From Candidatus Binatia bacterium (GTDB taxonomy: Bacteria; Desulfobacterota; Binatia; UBA12015), in assembly GCA_036563615.1 (NCBI GenBank), contig DATCMB010000021.1, positions 248,001 through 312,000 on the forward strand: 64,000 nucleotides of DNA. The letters run 5' to 3'. Within the stretch, counting starts at the first letter, position 1. Every line of letters starts with the position of its first letter. The notes below the pieces were generated by a model that saw only the letters and a list, made by a program, of their open reading frames with translations, was not told the DNA's origin and did no database searches. The position numbers were made by a program, and so were the translations under genes. This document shows, piece by piece, positions 1 through 7,556 of the stretch.

Positions 1-1
1 C

Positions 2-598
2 GAGCTACTGGCGCGCATGCACCACAAGACCCGCTACAACATCCGGCTCGCCGAGCGGCGCGGCGTCGTCGTCGAGGAGGGCACGGCTCGCGACCTGCCC
101 GCCTGGTACGAGATCTACCTCGAGACCGCGCGCCGCAGCGACATCGAGCCGATGCCGCTCGCGCACTTCGTGGCGCTCTTGACGGAGCGCGGCGAGGGCT
201 CGGCGTCGCCGGTGCTGACGCGGCTGCTTCTCGCCCGTCATGACGGCAAGCTGCTCGCCGGCGTGATCGTCGCAATTGCGCCGACGCGCGCGACCTATCT
301 CTACGGCGCATCCACGCGCGAGCGCCGCGAGGTGATGGCGCCGTACGCCGCGCAGTGGGCGGCGATCCGTCTCGCGAAGTCGCTCGGCTGCGCGGAGTAC
401 GACATGCTCGGCGTGGCGCCGAACGCGTCGCCCGACCACCCGCTCGCGGGCGTGCATCGCTTCAAGGTCGGCTTCGGCGGCCGGATCGTGCACCGCGAGG
501 GCTCGTGGGACTACCCGTACGACGGGGTCTACACCGAGCTGCGGCGCTGGGAGGAGTCGACGATCCTGCATCGCGCGGTCGTGCCCAGCGCGGGCTGA
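2..598 (+). CDS. FemAB-like aminoacyl/peptidoglycan-bridge transferase, 5' end missing
   Basis: The frame is open to the first base of the window, so the gene begins upstream and only its C-terminal ~198 residues are present. The internal Met at 17 is probably not the start. The stretch reading KTRYNIRLAERRGV is the hallmark of the FemAB/FemX fold, a pair of GNAT-like domains that transfer amino acids from aminoacyl-tRNA to lipid-linked precursors; many proteobacterial homologues sit in exopolysaccharide clusters and have unknown acceptors. The visible half covers the second acyltransferase-like domain, including YLYGAS and the DMLGVAPN segment. Family is fairly clear, substrate unknown. Confidence 0.75.
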   Translation, partial: ELLARMHHKTRYNIRLAERRGVVVEEGTARDLPAWYEIYLETARRSDIEPMPLAHFVALLTERGEGSASPVLTRLLLARHDGKLLAGVIVAIAPTRATYLYGASTRERREVMAPYAAQWAAIRLAKSLGCAEYDMLGVAPNASPDHPLAGVHRFKVGFGGRIVHREGSWDYPYDGVYTELRRWEESTILHRAVVPSAG

Positions 599-688
599 CG
601 CGCACGCGTGCGGCGTCGGCGGCGACGCGGAAGCGTTTCGCGTTGCCTCGGACGCCGCACGTGTGCCACCGGAGCGCAGGAGGAATCG

Positions 689-1168
689 ATGAGCAGCCAG
701 GACCTACGCCGCCGCCGGCTCGCGGTGCTCGAGAAGCACTTCCAGTCCGAGGTCGAGCACGACTGGGACGCGTGCCTCGCGACCTTCAAGGACGTCCCGC
801 GCTACGAGATCGTCGCGACCGGGCAGATCCACGAGGGCGCGGAGGCGGTCGTCGCCTACCACCGCCGCCAGCGGACCGCGTTCCCCGATCAGCGCCACGA
901 GAACGTGCGCATGCACTTCGCCGACGACGACACGGTGATCGCCGAGTTCGACCTGATCGGCACCAACACCGGCGAGTTCATGGGTCTGCCGCCGACCGGG
1001 CGCGCGTTTCGCGTCCCGGTGATCGCCGTCTTCAGCTTCGACGGCGACAAGATCACCAACGAGCGCGTCTACCTCGATGGCGCGAGCCTGCTGCGGCAGA
1101 TCGGACGCGCCGAGCTGCTGCCGCTCGCGGGCGTCGAGAGCTTCTCGGCCGCGAACATGAAGTCCTGA
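689..1168 (+). CDS. SnoaL-like / NTF2-fold protein
   Basis: A 159-residue protein of the NTF2-like, SnoaL-type ester cyclase/isomerase fold. I chose the ATG at 689 because a strong AGGAGGA ribosome site lies just before it; the frame continues upstream without one. Typical family features are the N-terminal helix with a W-x-A-C-L-A-T-F pattern, the strand GRAFRVPVIAVFSFDGDKI and the closing R-V-Y-L-D. Members act as small-molecule isomerases, cyclases or dehydratases with varied residues, so the substrate cannot be predicted. It lies 67 bases before an aldehyde dehydrogenase on the same strand and may be co-transcribed with it. Confidence 0.75.
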   Translation: MSSQDLRRRRLAVLEKHFQSEVEHDWDACLATFKDVPRYEIVATGQIHEGAEAVVAYHRRQRTAFPDQRHENVRMHFADDDTVIAEFDLIGTNTGEFMGLPPTGRAFRVPVIAVFSFDGDKITNERVYLDGASLLRQIGRAELLPLAGVESFSAANMKS

Positions 1169-1189
1169 CGTGATCGGGGTCCCCGAGAG

Positions 1190-1199
1190 CGAACGTTCG
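1190..1199. promoter_or_regulatory. Perfect 10-bp palindrome CGAACGTTCG, possible operator
   Basis: CGAACGTTCG lies 36 bases before the aldehyde dehydrogenase start, in a 67-base intergenic gap. Its position and symmetry resemble a TetR/AcrR-type half-site pair, but a 10-bp palindrome in DNA this GC-rich can arise by chance. Confidence 0.25.
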
Positions 1200-1235
1200 T
1201 TGCGTCGCACGCGCGACCTCGGATAGGACGCGATC

Positions 1236-2672
1236 ATGCAAACCTACGATCGGCTCTTCATCGGCGGCGAGTGGGTCGCGCCCAGCTCGTCGGACACGAT
1301 CGACGTCGTCTCGCCCGCGACCGAGGAGGTCATCGCCCGCGTCCCCGCCGGGAAGCCGGCCGACATCGACCGCGCCGTCACGGCGGCGCGCGCTGCGTTC
1401 GACGATGGGCCGTGGCCGCGCTTGACGGTCGCCGAGCGCGTCGACTGGATGCGCAAGCTCTCGCAGGCCTTGCAGGCGCGCATGGACGACATCGCCCGGG
1501 CGATCACCACCGAGATGGGCTGCCCGATCAGCGTCTCGACGATGGCGCAGGCGCTGCCGCCGGGGATGGTGCTCGACAAGTACGCCGAGATCGCGAGCAG
1601 CCATCCGTTCGAGCAGGAGCGGCCCGGGCTCTTCGGACCCGTGATCGTGCGTCAAGAGCCGGTCGGCGTGTGCGGGCTGATCGTGCCGTGGAACTTCCCG
1701 CTCGCGATCATCGCCTTCAAGCTCGGCGCGGCGCTCGCCGCGGGCTGCACGACGGTCATCAAGCCCGCGCCCGAGACGCCGCTCGACGCCTACATCCTCG
1801 CCGAGGTCTGCGAGCAGATCGGCTTTCCGAAGGGCGTGATCAACATCGTCGTCGCCGATCGTCAGGACAGCGAGGCGCTCGTGCGGCACCCCGGCGTCGA
1901 CAAGATCTCGTTCACCGGCAACAGCATGGTCGGCCGGCGCATCGCGAGCATCTGCGGCGAGCGGCTCAAGCGCTGCACGCTCGAGCTCGGCGGCAAGTCG
2001 GCGGCGATCGTGCTCGACGACGCGGATCCGGCGAAGGTCGTGCCGGGGCTCGTGCCGAACGGCATCCTGAACACCGGTCAGGCCTGCGCCGCGCAGACGC
2101 GCATCCTGGTGCCGCGCAGCCGCTACCGCGAGTACGTCGATGCGATCGGCGACTTCCTGCGCAGCGTACCGGTCGGCGATCCGATGGATCCGACGACGCA
2201 GCTCGGGCCGCTCGTCGCCGAGCGTCAGCGCGCGCGCGTCGAGGGCTACATCCAGAAGGGCCGCGACGAGGGTGCGCGGCTCGTCGTCGGCGGCGGACGT
2301 CCGCAAGGGCTCGGCAAGGGCTGGTACGTCGAGCCGACGCTGTTCGCCGACGTGCGCAACGACATGACGATCGCGCGCGAGGAGATCTTCGGACCGGTGC
2401 TGGTCGCGATCCCCTACGACGCCCCCGAGGACGCGGTGCGCATCTCGAACGACTCGGACTACGGGCTCTCGGGCTCGGTGTGGACCAACGACATCGAGCG
2501 CGGCCTCGAGATCGCGCGTCAGGTGCGCACCGGCACCTACAACGTGAACGGCTTCATCATCGACTTCGGCTCGCCGTTCGGCGGCTTCAAGGCCTCGGGC
2601 ATCGGCCGCGAGTTCGGACCCGAAGGCATCGCCTGCTTCAGCGAGTACAAGAGCATCGCGATCTTTTCTTGA
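1236..2672 (+). CDS. NAD(P)-dependent aldehyde dehydrogenase
   Basis: A 478-residue full-length member of the aldehyde dehydrogenase superfamily, which oxidises aldehydes to carboxylic acids in the cytoplasm. The general-base glutamate is E250 in LELGGKSA and the nucleophile is C284 in NTGQACAAQ, the usual spacing of 34. The coenzyme-site motifs VPWNFPL and FTGNSMVG and the C-terminal SPFGGFKASGIGRE are intact. It is closest in feel to the broad benzaldehyde/aliphatic/terpenoid aldehyde group; the exact substrate is not readable. The downstream SDR is on the opposite strand, so this gene probably ends its transcript. Confidence 0.93.
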   Translation: MQTYDRLFIGGEWVAPSSSDTIDVVSPATEEVIARVPAGKPADIDRAVTAARAAFDDGPWPRLTVAERVDWMRKLSQALQARMDDIARAITTEMGCPISVSTMAQALPPGMVLDKYAEIASSHPFEQERPGLFGPVIVRQEPVGVCGLIVPWNFPLAIIAFKLGAALAAGCTTVIKPAPETPLDAYILAEVCEQIGFPKGVINIVVADRQDSEALVRHPGVDKISFTGNSMVGRRIASICGERLKRCTLELGGKSAAIVLDDADPAKVVPGLVPNGILNTGQACAAQTRILVPRSRYREYVDAIGDFLRSVPVGDPMDPTTQLGPLVAERQRARVEGYIQKGRDEGARLVVGGGRPQGLGKGWYVEPTLFADVRNDMTIAREEIFGPVLVAIPYDAPEDAVRISNDSDYGLSGSVWTNDIERGLEIARQVRTGTYNVNGFIIDFGSPFGGFKASGIGREFGPEGIACFSEYKSIAIFS

Positions 2673-2832
2673 CGCGATGTCCTGACGCGAGATGGAGCAA
2701 GACGAGGGCGCGCGGGCTGCCGGCGCGGCGCATGCATCGCGCGCCCTCTCTCCACGCGGCGGCGTGCCGCCCGCGCCGCGCCTGCGTCGTCACGAAGGAC
2801 GTCCGGACGCGGCGCGGACCGCGTGATGCCGC

Positions 2833-3738
2833 TCAGGCGTTCGGCTTCTCCTTCGCCGCCGCGGCCTTGCGCATCGCCTCGAGGCGGTCGATGAGCTTCA
2901 TGCGCTCGAAGCCGACGGTGTTCGGCAGGCGCTGCTCGATCTCCTCGACGGTCCAGCGCCCGTCCTTGAACATGGCGCGGACCTCCTCCGGCTGGTTCCA
3001 CACCGCGATCTTGCCGCCCGACACGGTGTAGACCTGGCCCGTGATGTGACGCGCCTTGTCGCTCAGCAGGTAGACGACCATCGGCGCCACGTCCTCGGGC
3101 TCGCCGATGCCGCTGATCTCCATCGGGACGTTGGCGCTCATGCGCGTGCGCGCGACCGGCGCGATGCAGTTCGCGGTGACGCCGTAGCGGTACATGCCCG
3201 CCGCCGCGCTGCGCACGAGCGAGACGATGCCGCCCTTCGCCGCCGAGTAGTTCGCCTGCGCGACCGAGCCCGCGAACGCGCCCGAGGTGAAGCCGATCAG
3301 CGTGCCGCTCTTCTGCTCGCGCATCACCGCGGCGGCGGCACGGAACACGGTGAACGTCCCCTTCAGGTGGGTCGCGATCACCGGATCCCAGTCCTCCTCG
3401 GTCAGGTTGAACAGCATGCGCTCGCGCAGGATGCCGGCGACGCAGACCACGCCGTCGATGCGCCCGAAGTTGTCGATCGCCGTCTTGACGATGCTCGCGC
3501 CGCCTTCCATGGTCGCGACCGACTCGGCGTTGGCCACCGCCTCGCCGCCGGCGGCCTTGATCTCCTCGACGACGGCGTTCGCGACCTCGCTGGTCGGCTC
3601 CTTGCCATCGATCGAGACGCCGTAGTCGTTGACCACGACCTTTGCTCCGGCTGCGGCGCACGCGAGCGCGACGGCGCGTCCGATGCCGCGGCCGGCGCCC
3701 GTGACGGCGATCGACTTCCCTTCGAGGTACCTGCTCAC
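2833..3738 (-). CDS. Short-chain dehydrogenase/reductase, MFE-2-like 3-hydroxyacyl-CoA dehydrogenase type
   Basis: A 301-residue classical SDR. The NAD(P)-binding TGAGRGIG is at 13-20, followed by a V-V-N-D-Y-G segment and catalytic S152, Y164 and K168 in YSAAKGG. The longer first loop (VSIDGKEP, then SEVANAVVEEIKAAGGEA) and the ~50-residue C-terminal extension after the core fold resemble the dehydrogenase part of peroxisomal multifunctional enzyme 2. A role as 3-hydroxyacyl-CoA dehydrogenase in fatty-acid or sterol side-chain oxidation is therefore plausible, matching the many acyl-CoA genes nearby. An AGGAGG-type site precedes the start. The gene converges with the aldehyde dehydrogenase. 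Confidence 0.85.
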   Translation of the reverse strand: MSRYLEGKSIAVTGAGRGIGRAVALACAAAGAKVVVNDYGVSIDGKEPTSEVANAVVEEIKAAGGEAVANAESVATMEGGASIVKTAIDNFGRIDGVVCVAGILRERMLFNLTEEDWDPVIATHLKGTFTVFRAAAAVMREQKSGTLIGFTSGAFAGSVAQANYSAAKGGIVSLVRSAAAGMYRYGVTANCIAPVARTRMSANVPMEISGIGEPEDVAPMVVYLLSDKARHITGQVYTVSGGKIAVWNQPEEVRAMFKDGRWTVEEIEQRLPNTVGFERMKLIDRLEAMRKAAAAKEKPNA

Positions 3739-4096
3739 TGGTCACATCCTCCTTGGCGATGTTTGCGGGTTGGCCGGTGCTCGACGGTGCGCTCGGCGAG
3801 CTCGCGCACCGAGCCGCCGCGCGGTCGACTCGACGCGCGGGACGAGACGCGCGCACGCGCTCGCGCCGCAACCCGGTCGAGACGCCGGCCTGCGGCGGAT
3901 CGAGCGCCCGACCGTAGAACGGCCCGCGGCACGCGCGCAAGCGTCGTGTAGCGACCGGTACGGAGAACGCGCCCGCAGGGCGCGACGGCGGCGCGCCGCC
4001 GCGGCAGCCAGCCCGACTCGCGACGGCGCGGGCGCAAAAAAAAGCGGGAGCGAGCCCGGTGGCTCGCTCCCGCTCTTTTCAGCTCAGGACGTCGGC
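3739..4096. other. Non-coding stretch between the SDR and the RRM gene
   Basis: It carries the terminator described at 4036-4074 and the upstream region of the SDR gene. In the remainder I see only GC-rich sequence without a convincing gene or promoter; frames open here lack ribosome sites and read as arginine/alanine shadow peptides. Confidence 0.5.
4036..4074 (-). terminator. Strong intrinsic terminator of the RRM gene
   Basis: Read on the minus strand, a perfect 14-bp stem (AGCGGGAGCGAGCC paired with GGCTCGCTCCCGCT, loop of 4) runs straight into eight T residues. It starts 22 bases after the RRM stop codon. This is the only textbook hairpin-plus-T-tract noticed in the window. Confidence 0.9.
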
Positions 4097-4423
4097 TCAG
4101 TAGCGACGCGGACGGCCGCCGCCGAAGCCGCCGCCGAACCCGCCGCGGCCACCGCCGCCGGTGCGCGGACGGTCCTCACGAGGCTTCGCCTCGTTCACCG
4201 TCAACGCACGGCCGCCGTGCTGCTGGCCGTTCAGCGCGTCGATCGCGGCCTGCGCCTCGTCGGCGTTGCTCATCTCGACGAAGCCGAAGCCGCGGCTACG
4301 GCCGCTCTCGCGATCGCTCACCACGGTCGCGCTCTCGACGGTCCCGTACTCGGTGAACATCTGCTCCAACGCCGACGAGTCGACGCTGAACGCAAGATTT
4401 CCCACATACAACTTTCTGCTCAT
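4097..4423 (-). CDS. RRM RNA-binding protein with glycine-rich tail
   Basis: A 108-residue single RNA-recognition-motif protein. RNP2 is KLYVGNLAF at 4-12 and RNP1 is RGFGFVEM at 44-51, both with intact aromatic residues. The C-terminal ~20 residues are a Gly/Arg/Phe tail (GGRGGFGGGF). Such proteins resemble cyanobacterial and proteobacterial cold-induced Rbp proteins, which bind single-stranded RNA and may act as RNA chaperones. The start is fixed by GGAGAAGGA on the minus strand just before the ATG; the frame extends further upstream without signal. A long leader containing a hairpin and a strong terminator suggest an abundant, regulated monocistronic transcript. Confidence 0.93.
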   Translation of the reverse strand: MSRKLYVGNLAFSVDSSALEQMFTEYGTVESATVVSDRESGRSRGFGFVEMSNADEAQAAIDALNGQQHGGRALTVNEAKPREDRPRTGGGGRGGFGGGFGGGRPRRY

Positions 4424-4472
4424 GATTCCTTCTCCAATATCCCTGCGAAGATTCGCTGCGGCCCTGGTTTGA

Positions 4473-4493
4473 CTTTCAAGCCGCGGTTGAAAG
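4473..4493 (-). promoter_or_regulatory. Leader hairpin CTTTCAA-N7-TTGAAAG upstream of the RRM gene
   Basis: A perfect 7-bp inverted repeat with a 7-base loop (itself containing CCGCGG), 50 bases before the RRM start codon. It would form a hairpin in the 5' leader or serve as a protein site. A related palindrome lies at 4612-4624. Confidence 0.4.
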
Positions 4494-4611
4494 AGGCCGC
4501 TTTGCGGGGCCCACGAAGGCGGGAGGACGATCAAGCGTCCGGGCAGGAATCATGCTGCGCCGTACGGACTCGGTCGACGAACCAACCACCATCTGGATAG
4601 CACGTGCCGGG

Positions 4612-4624
4612 GGCTTTGAAAGCC
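4612..4624. promoter_or_regulatory. Palindrome GGCTTT-G-AAAGCC
   Basis: A perfect 6-1-6 inverted repeat in the same intergenic region. It shares the CTTT/AAAG core with the repeat at 4473-4493, which suggests a repeated regulatory motif rather than a terminator. Confidence 0.3.
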
Positions 4625-4870
4625 GACTTGCGAAAAAACTTGGAAAAAGATTGCCCCGCCCTTCCTCGACGTTCCACGGGTCACGTGGACGGCGGCCGAT
4701 CGGGAAGCTAGGGTCCCTTTACTCCGCTGGGTCCTTCGCGCGCGGCTCCCACGATTCCGACCCGCAGAGCGATGCATTCCGCATCGGGTTCGCACCTCGA
4801 GAGCCTTGCGAGGAAGCGCTGCGCGTCCGTGAGCGCGCAAAAGGCGCGGCCCCGCAGAAGGGATGGACGA

Positions 4871-5371
4871 ATGAGCTTCTACGGCACGCCGCGCAAACGA
4901 ACGATCCCCAAGGAAGTCCCGATCCGCCAGATCACGGTCGGCTCGTCGATCCAGGCGAGCTGCCGCAAGTGCAAGGCGACGACCGAGCACACGGTGGTCG
5001 CGAAGATCGGCGTCAAGCCAAGCCGCGTCGCGTGCTCGCGCTGCAAGGACGAGCACGACTACTCGGTAGCAAAGCCGCGCGCCAAGGCGGATCCCACGAT
5101 GAGCGCGCTGCCCTGGGCGGACGCGCTGCGCGCTGCGACCGGCATCGCGAAGCCGTACAGCGTCGGCGGCTCGTACGGCATCGGTGCGCGGGTCCAGCAC
5201 ACGACGTTCGGTGAGGGCGTCGTGGTCCGTCACTCGAGCTCGACGGTCTGCGAGGTCCTGTTCGAGGAGCGCACCGTCAAGCTGCTCATGGCGCCGACCG
5301 CGGCCGGCTACGACGGCCCGGCGCCGAGTCCGTCGAGAGCTGTGGGCGCGCGCCGTCGTCGCTTCGCGTGA
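4871..5371 (+). CDS. Four-cysteine zinc-ribbon protein with C-terminal UvrD/PcrA-type Tudor-like domain
   Basis: A 166-residue protein starting at the ATG for MSFYGT; an upstream in-frame ATG at 4772 gives only basic non-conserved sequence. C31/C34 and C55/C58 form two CxxC knuckles of a likely zinc ribbon in a basic N-terminal half. Residues ~103-140 (IGARVQHTTFGEGVV, then VLFEERTVKLLM) match the small Tudor-like fold at the C-terminus of UvrD/PcrA helicases, which in those proteins contacts RNA polymerase. The combination, without a helicase, suggests a small nucleic-acid- or RNA-polymerase-associated factor. Function is inferred only. Confidence 0.65.
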   Translation: MSFYGTPRKRTIPKEVPIRQITVGSSIQASCRKCKATTEHTVVAKIGVKPSRVACSRCKDEHDYSVAKPRAKADPTMSALPWADALRAATGIAKPYSVGGSYGIGARVQHTTFGEGVVVRHSSSTVCEVLFEERTVKLLMAPTAAGYDGPAPSPSRAVGARRRRFA

Positions 5372-5422
5372 CGACGGACGCTCCAGTTGCTTGACGCGCC
5401 GTCGAGGCGCGTCGGTCGAGGC

Positions 5423-5497
5423 TCAGATGCGTCCGGTGAGGAGCAGAATGAGCACGATCAAGAGAACGATGCCGCCGATGCCGTATCCGTAGTACAT
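5423..5497 (-). CDS. 24-residue single-pass membrane peptide (DUF3309-like tail)
   Basis: A very short gene, reading MYYGYGIGGIV and then a run of Leu/Ile/Val ending in LTGRI. It is supported by a perfect AGGAGGA ribosome site on the minus strand six bases before the ATG. The sequence is one transmembrane helix and resembles the C-terminal half of DUF3309-type small hydrophobic proteins, whose typical ending is LLLGRI. The frame continues upstream for ~50 residues of basic, unlikely sequence. Function of this peptide class is unknown; some are stress-induced. Confidence 0.6.
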   Translation of the reverse strand: MYYGYGIGGIVLLIVLILLLTGRI

Positions 5498-5702
5498 GGT
5501 CGATCCTCCTGGGCAGGAGGACCGAGCAAGCGACATGCCCCGCATCGCCAGCACGCGATCTCGCGGCTGGCGGTGCAGGTCACGTCGACGAAGGTCGCGC
5601 CCCGCAAGCTCTTTCGGTCGAGTCTGCGCGCGAGCCTGTAAAGCTGACACGAAACTCCGCGCGCTCCGGCGTCGAACGCGCCGCGGGTCGGCGCAGCGCC
5701 TC

Positions 5703-6173
5703 TCAGCGCAGCGGCTCCCAGACGGGCAGCGTGACGCGCTGGGTGAGCGGTTTGAAGACGACGCGCACCCGCATCCCGATCCGCATCTCGTCCGGGGTGC
5801 AGCCCACCATGTAGCCGACGAGGCGCGGCCCCTCGTCGAGCTCCACCACGACCATCACGTGCGGCAGCATGTGGCGGAAGGCGGGCAGGAACGGCTCGTG
5901 CGCGACGACGTAGGTGTAGACCGTGCCCGTGCCCCTGGCCTCGACCCACTCGAGGCGCCCGCCGCCCTTCCAGTACGCGGGCTTGGGCGGCCAGTGGTAG
6001 GCGCCGGTCAGGCGGTCGCGCTGCACGAGCAGACGCCCCTCGCGGCACCCGGTCCAGAACGGCTCGACCACCGGGTGGTCGACGTCGGGCAGCGGGTAGT
6101 CGGGGTGCAGGTCGCCGAGCGGACGGTCCTCGACCTCGCGCGTGCGCTCGCCGCGCCGGACCTCGCTACTCAC
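5703..6173 (-). CDS. DUF35 OB-fold acyl-CoA-binding protein lacking the zinc-ribbon cysteines
   Basis: A 156-residue DUF35-type protein: N-terminal rubredoxin-like segment, then an OB fold (GTGTVYTYVVAHEPF, VVELDEGPRLVGYMVG, GMRVRVVF). These proteins pair with thiolase-like enzymes and hold acyl-CoA substrates. The usual metal knuckles are missing: where homologues have C-x2-C twice, this reads QRDRLTGAYHWPPKPAY. The gene overlaps the end of the thiolase gene by 8 bases, so the two are translationally coupled and probably form a complex, as in sterol side-chain thiolase/DUF35 pairs. Confidence 0.85.
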   Translation of the reverse strand: MSSEVRRGERTREVEDRPLGDLHPDYPLPDVDHPVVEPFWTGCREGRLLVQRDRLTGAYHWPPKPAYWKGGGRLEWVEARGTGTVYTYVVAHEPFLPAFRHMLPHVMVVVELDEGPRLVGYMVGCTPDEMRIGMRVRVVFKPLTQRVTLPVWEPLR

Positions 6174-7350
6174 CGCGCAGCACCATGGCGCTGGTCGCGA
6201 CCCCGGACGCTCCGGTCACCAGCACGTTCTTGCAGCCCTCGACCTGCGCGGTCGACGTGCCGCGGATCTGTCGCACGGCCTCGAGGATCAGGTTGAAGCC
6301 GTGCACGTAGGCCTCCGACAGCCCGCCGCCCGAGGTCAGGAGCGGCAGCTCGCCGCCGAGCTCGATGCGTCCGCCCTCGGTGAACGGCCCGCCCTCGCCG
6401 CGCTTGCAGAAGCCGTAGTCCTCGAGGCCCATGATCACGAGCGGCGTGAAGGCGTCGTAGATCTGCGCGCAGTCCATGTCCTGCGGCTTCAGCTCCGAGC
6501 GTCGCCAGAGCTGCTCGGCGCACGGCACGGCGGTCGTCTGCATGTCGGGCGTGTTGTAGTTCGCGAGGTGCACCGGGTTCGGACCGCTCGCCTGCGCCAC
6601 CGAGTGGACGAGCGCAGGCTTCTGCTTGAGGTCGCGCGCGCGCTCGATCGAGGTCACGACGCACGCGAGCGCGCCGTCGGTCTCGAGGCAGCAGTCGTAG
6701 AGCGTCAGCGGGTAGCCGATCACGCGTCCCGAGAGGTACGTCGCCATGTCGAGCGGACGGTCGCGCATCATCGCGTAGGGGTTGCGGTTGGCGTGCTTGC
6801 GCGCCGCGATCGCGACGTTGCCGAAGTGCTCGCGCTTGGTGCCGTAGACGTGCATGTGGCGGTGCGCCCACATGCCGATCACGTCGACCGGACGGATGAG
6901 GCCCCACGGCACGTGCAGGGCCTTGTCGTCGGTGACGAGCTCGCGCTCCTGCGCCCACGGCCGTGACGCCTTCGAGCCGCGGTTGCGCGCGCGGTGGCAG
7001 ACGACGACCTCGGCGAGCCCGGTCGCGATCGCGGCCGCCGCGTGCATCACGGTCGCGCACGACGCGCCGCCGCCGTAGGAGATCTTGTCCCACCACTGGA
7101 GGTTCTTGACGCCGAGCCCGCGCGCGATCGTCACCTCGTGCGTGTGCTCCATCTCGAACATCGACATGCCGTCGACGTCCTCGGCCTCGAGCCCGGCGTC
7201 GTCGAGCGCGAGCTGGATCGCCTCGATCGCGGTGTCGGAGATCGGACGGCCGATGTCCTTCGAGAACGGCAGGTGGCCGATGCCGACGATCGCGACGCGG
7301 TCGCGGATGCGCGCAAACAGGTCGTCGTCGATGCGCTTCGCGCCCGCCAT
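6166..7350 (-). CDS. Thiolase-fold acyl-CoA acetyltransferase / lipid-transfer (SCP-x-like) protein
   Basis: About 394 residues from the Met of MAGAKRIDDD; a longer form would start at 7419. The thiolase fold is evident from VAIVGIGHLPFSK near the N-terminus, SYGGGASCATVMHAA where the nucleophilic-cysteine region falls, and HGFNLILEAVRQIRG plus NVLVTGASG at the C-terminus. Homologues of this group, annotated lipid-transfer protein or acetyl-CoA acetyltransferase, act with DUF35 partners in degradation of branched or steroid acyl-CoAs. The overlapping DUF35 gene supports that reading. Whether it performs thiolysis or a retro-aldol reaction cannot be decided here. Confidence 0.87.
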   Translation of the reverse strand: MAGAKRIDDDLFARIRDRVAIVGIGHLPFSKDIGRPISDTAIEAIQLALDDAGLEAEDVDGMSMFEMEHTHEVTIARGLGVKNLQWWDKISYGGGASCATVMHAAAAIATGLAEVVVCHRARNRGSKASRPWAQERELVTDDKALHVPWGLIRPVDVIGMWAHRHMHVYGTKREHFGNVAIAARKHANRNPYAMMRDRPLDMATYLSGRVIGYPLTLYDCCLETDGALACVVTSIERARDLKQKPALVHSVAQASGPNPVHLANYNTPDMQTTAVPCAEQLWRRSELKPQDMDCAQIYDAFTPLVIMGLEDYGFCKRGEGGPFTEGGRIELGGELPLLTSGGGLSEAYVHGFNLILEAVRQIRGTSTAQVEGCKNVLVTGASGVATSAMVLRGE

Positions 7351-7556
7351 GTCGTAGCGTGGATAGCGAACCTTCGGCGGGCGGAAAAGCGACGGCGCCG
7401 CGCCCGGCGCGCCGCCCATCGGCGATCGTCGTGCGGGCGCGTCGCCGGTTGCGGGCTCGCAGCTCCAGGCGAGCCCGCAACCGAGCGACGTCAGGACCCG
7501 CGCCCCGTCGTCATCGACGTCCGGGGCGCGAACCCGTCACGTCCGCGACGAGCGCG

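Larger units (their letters stand above)
4424..4870. other. Divergent intergenic region upstream of the RRM and zinc-ribbon/Tudor genes
   Basis: About 450 bases without a gene, less GC-rich than its surroundings (for example a run of A tracts near 4632-4650). It holds two inverted repeats described separately and must carry promoters for both divergent genes, though I cannot place a -35/-10 pair with confidence. Confidence 0.5.
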
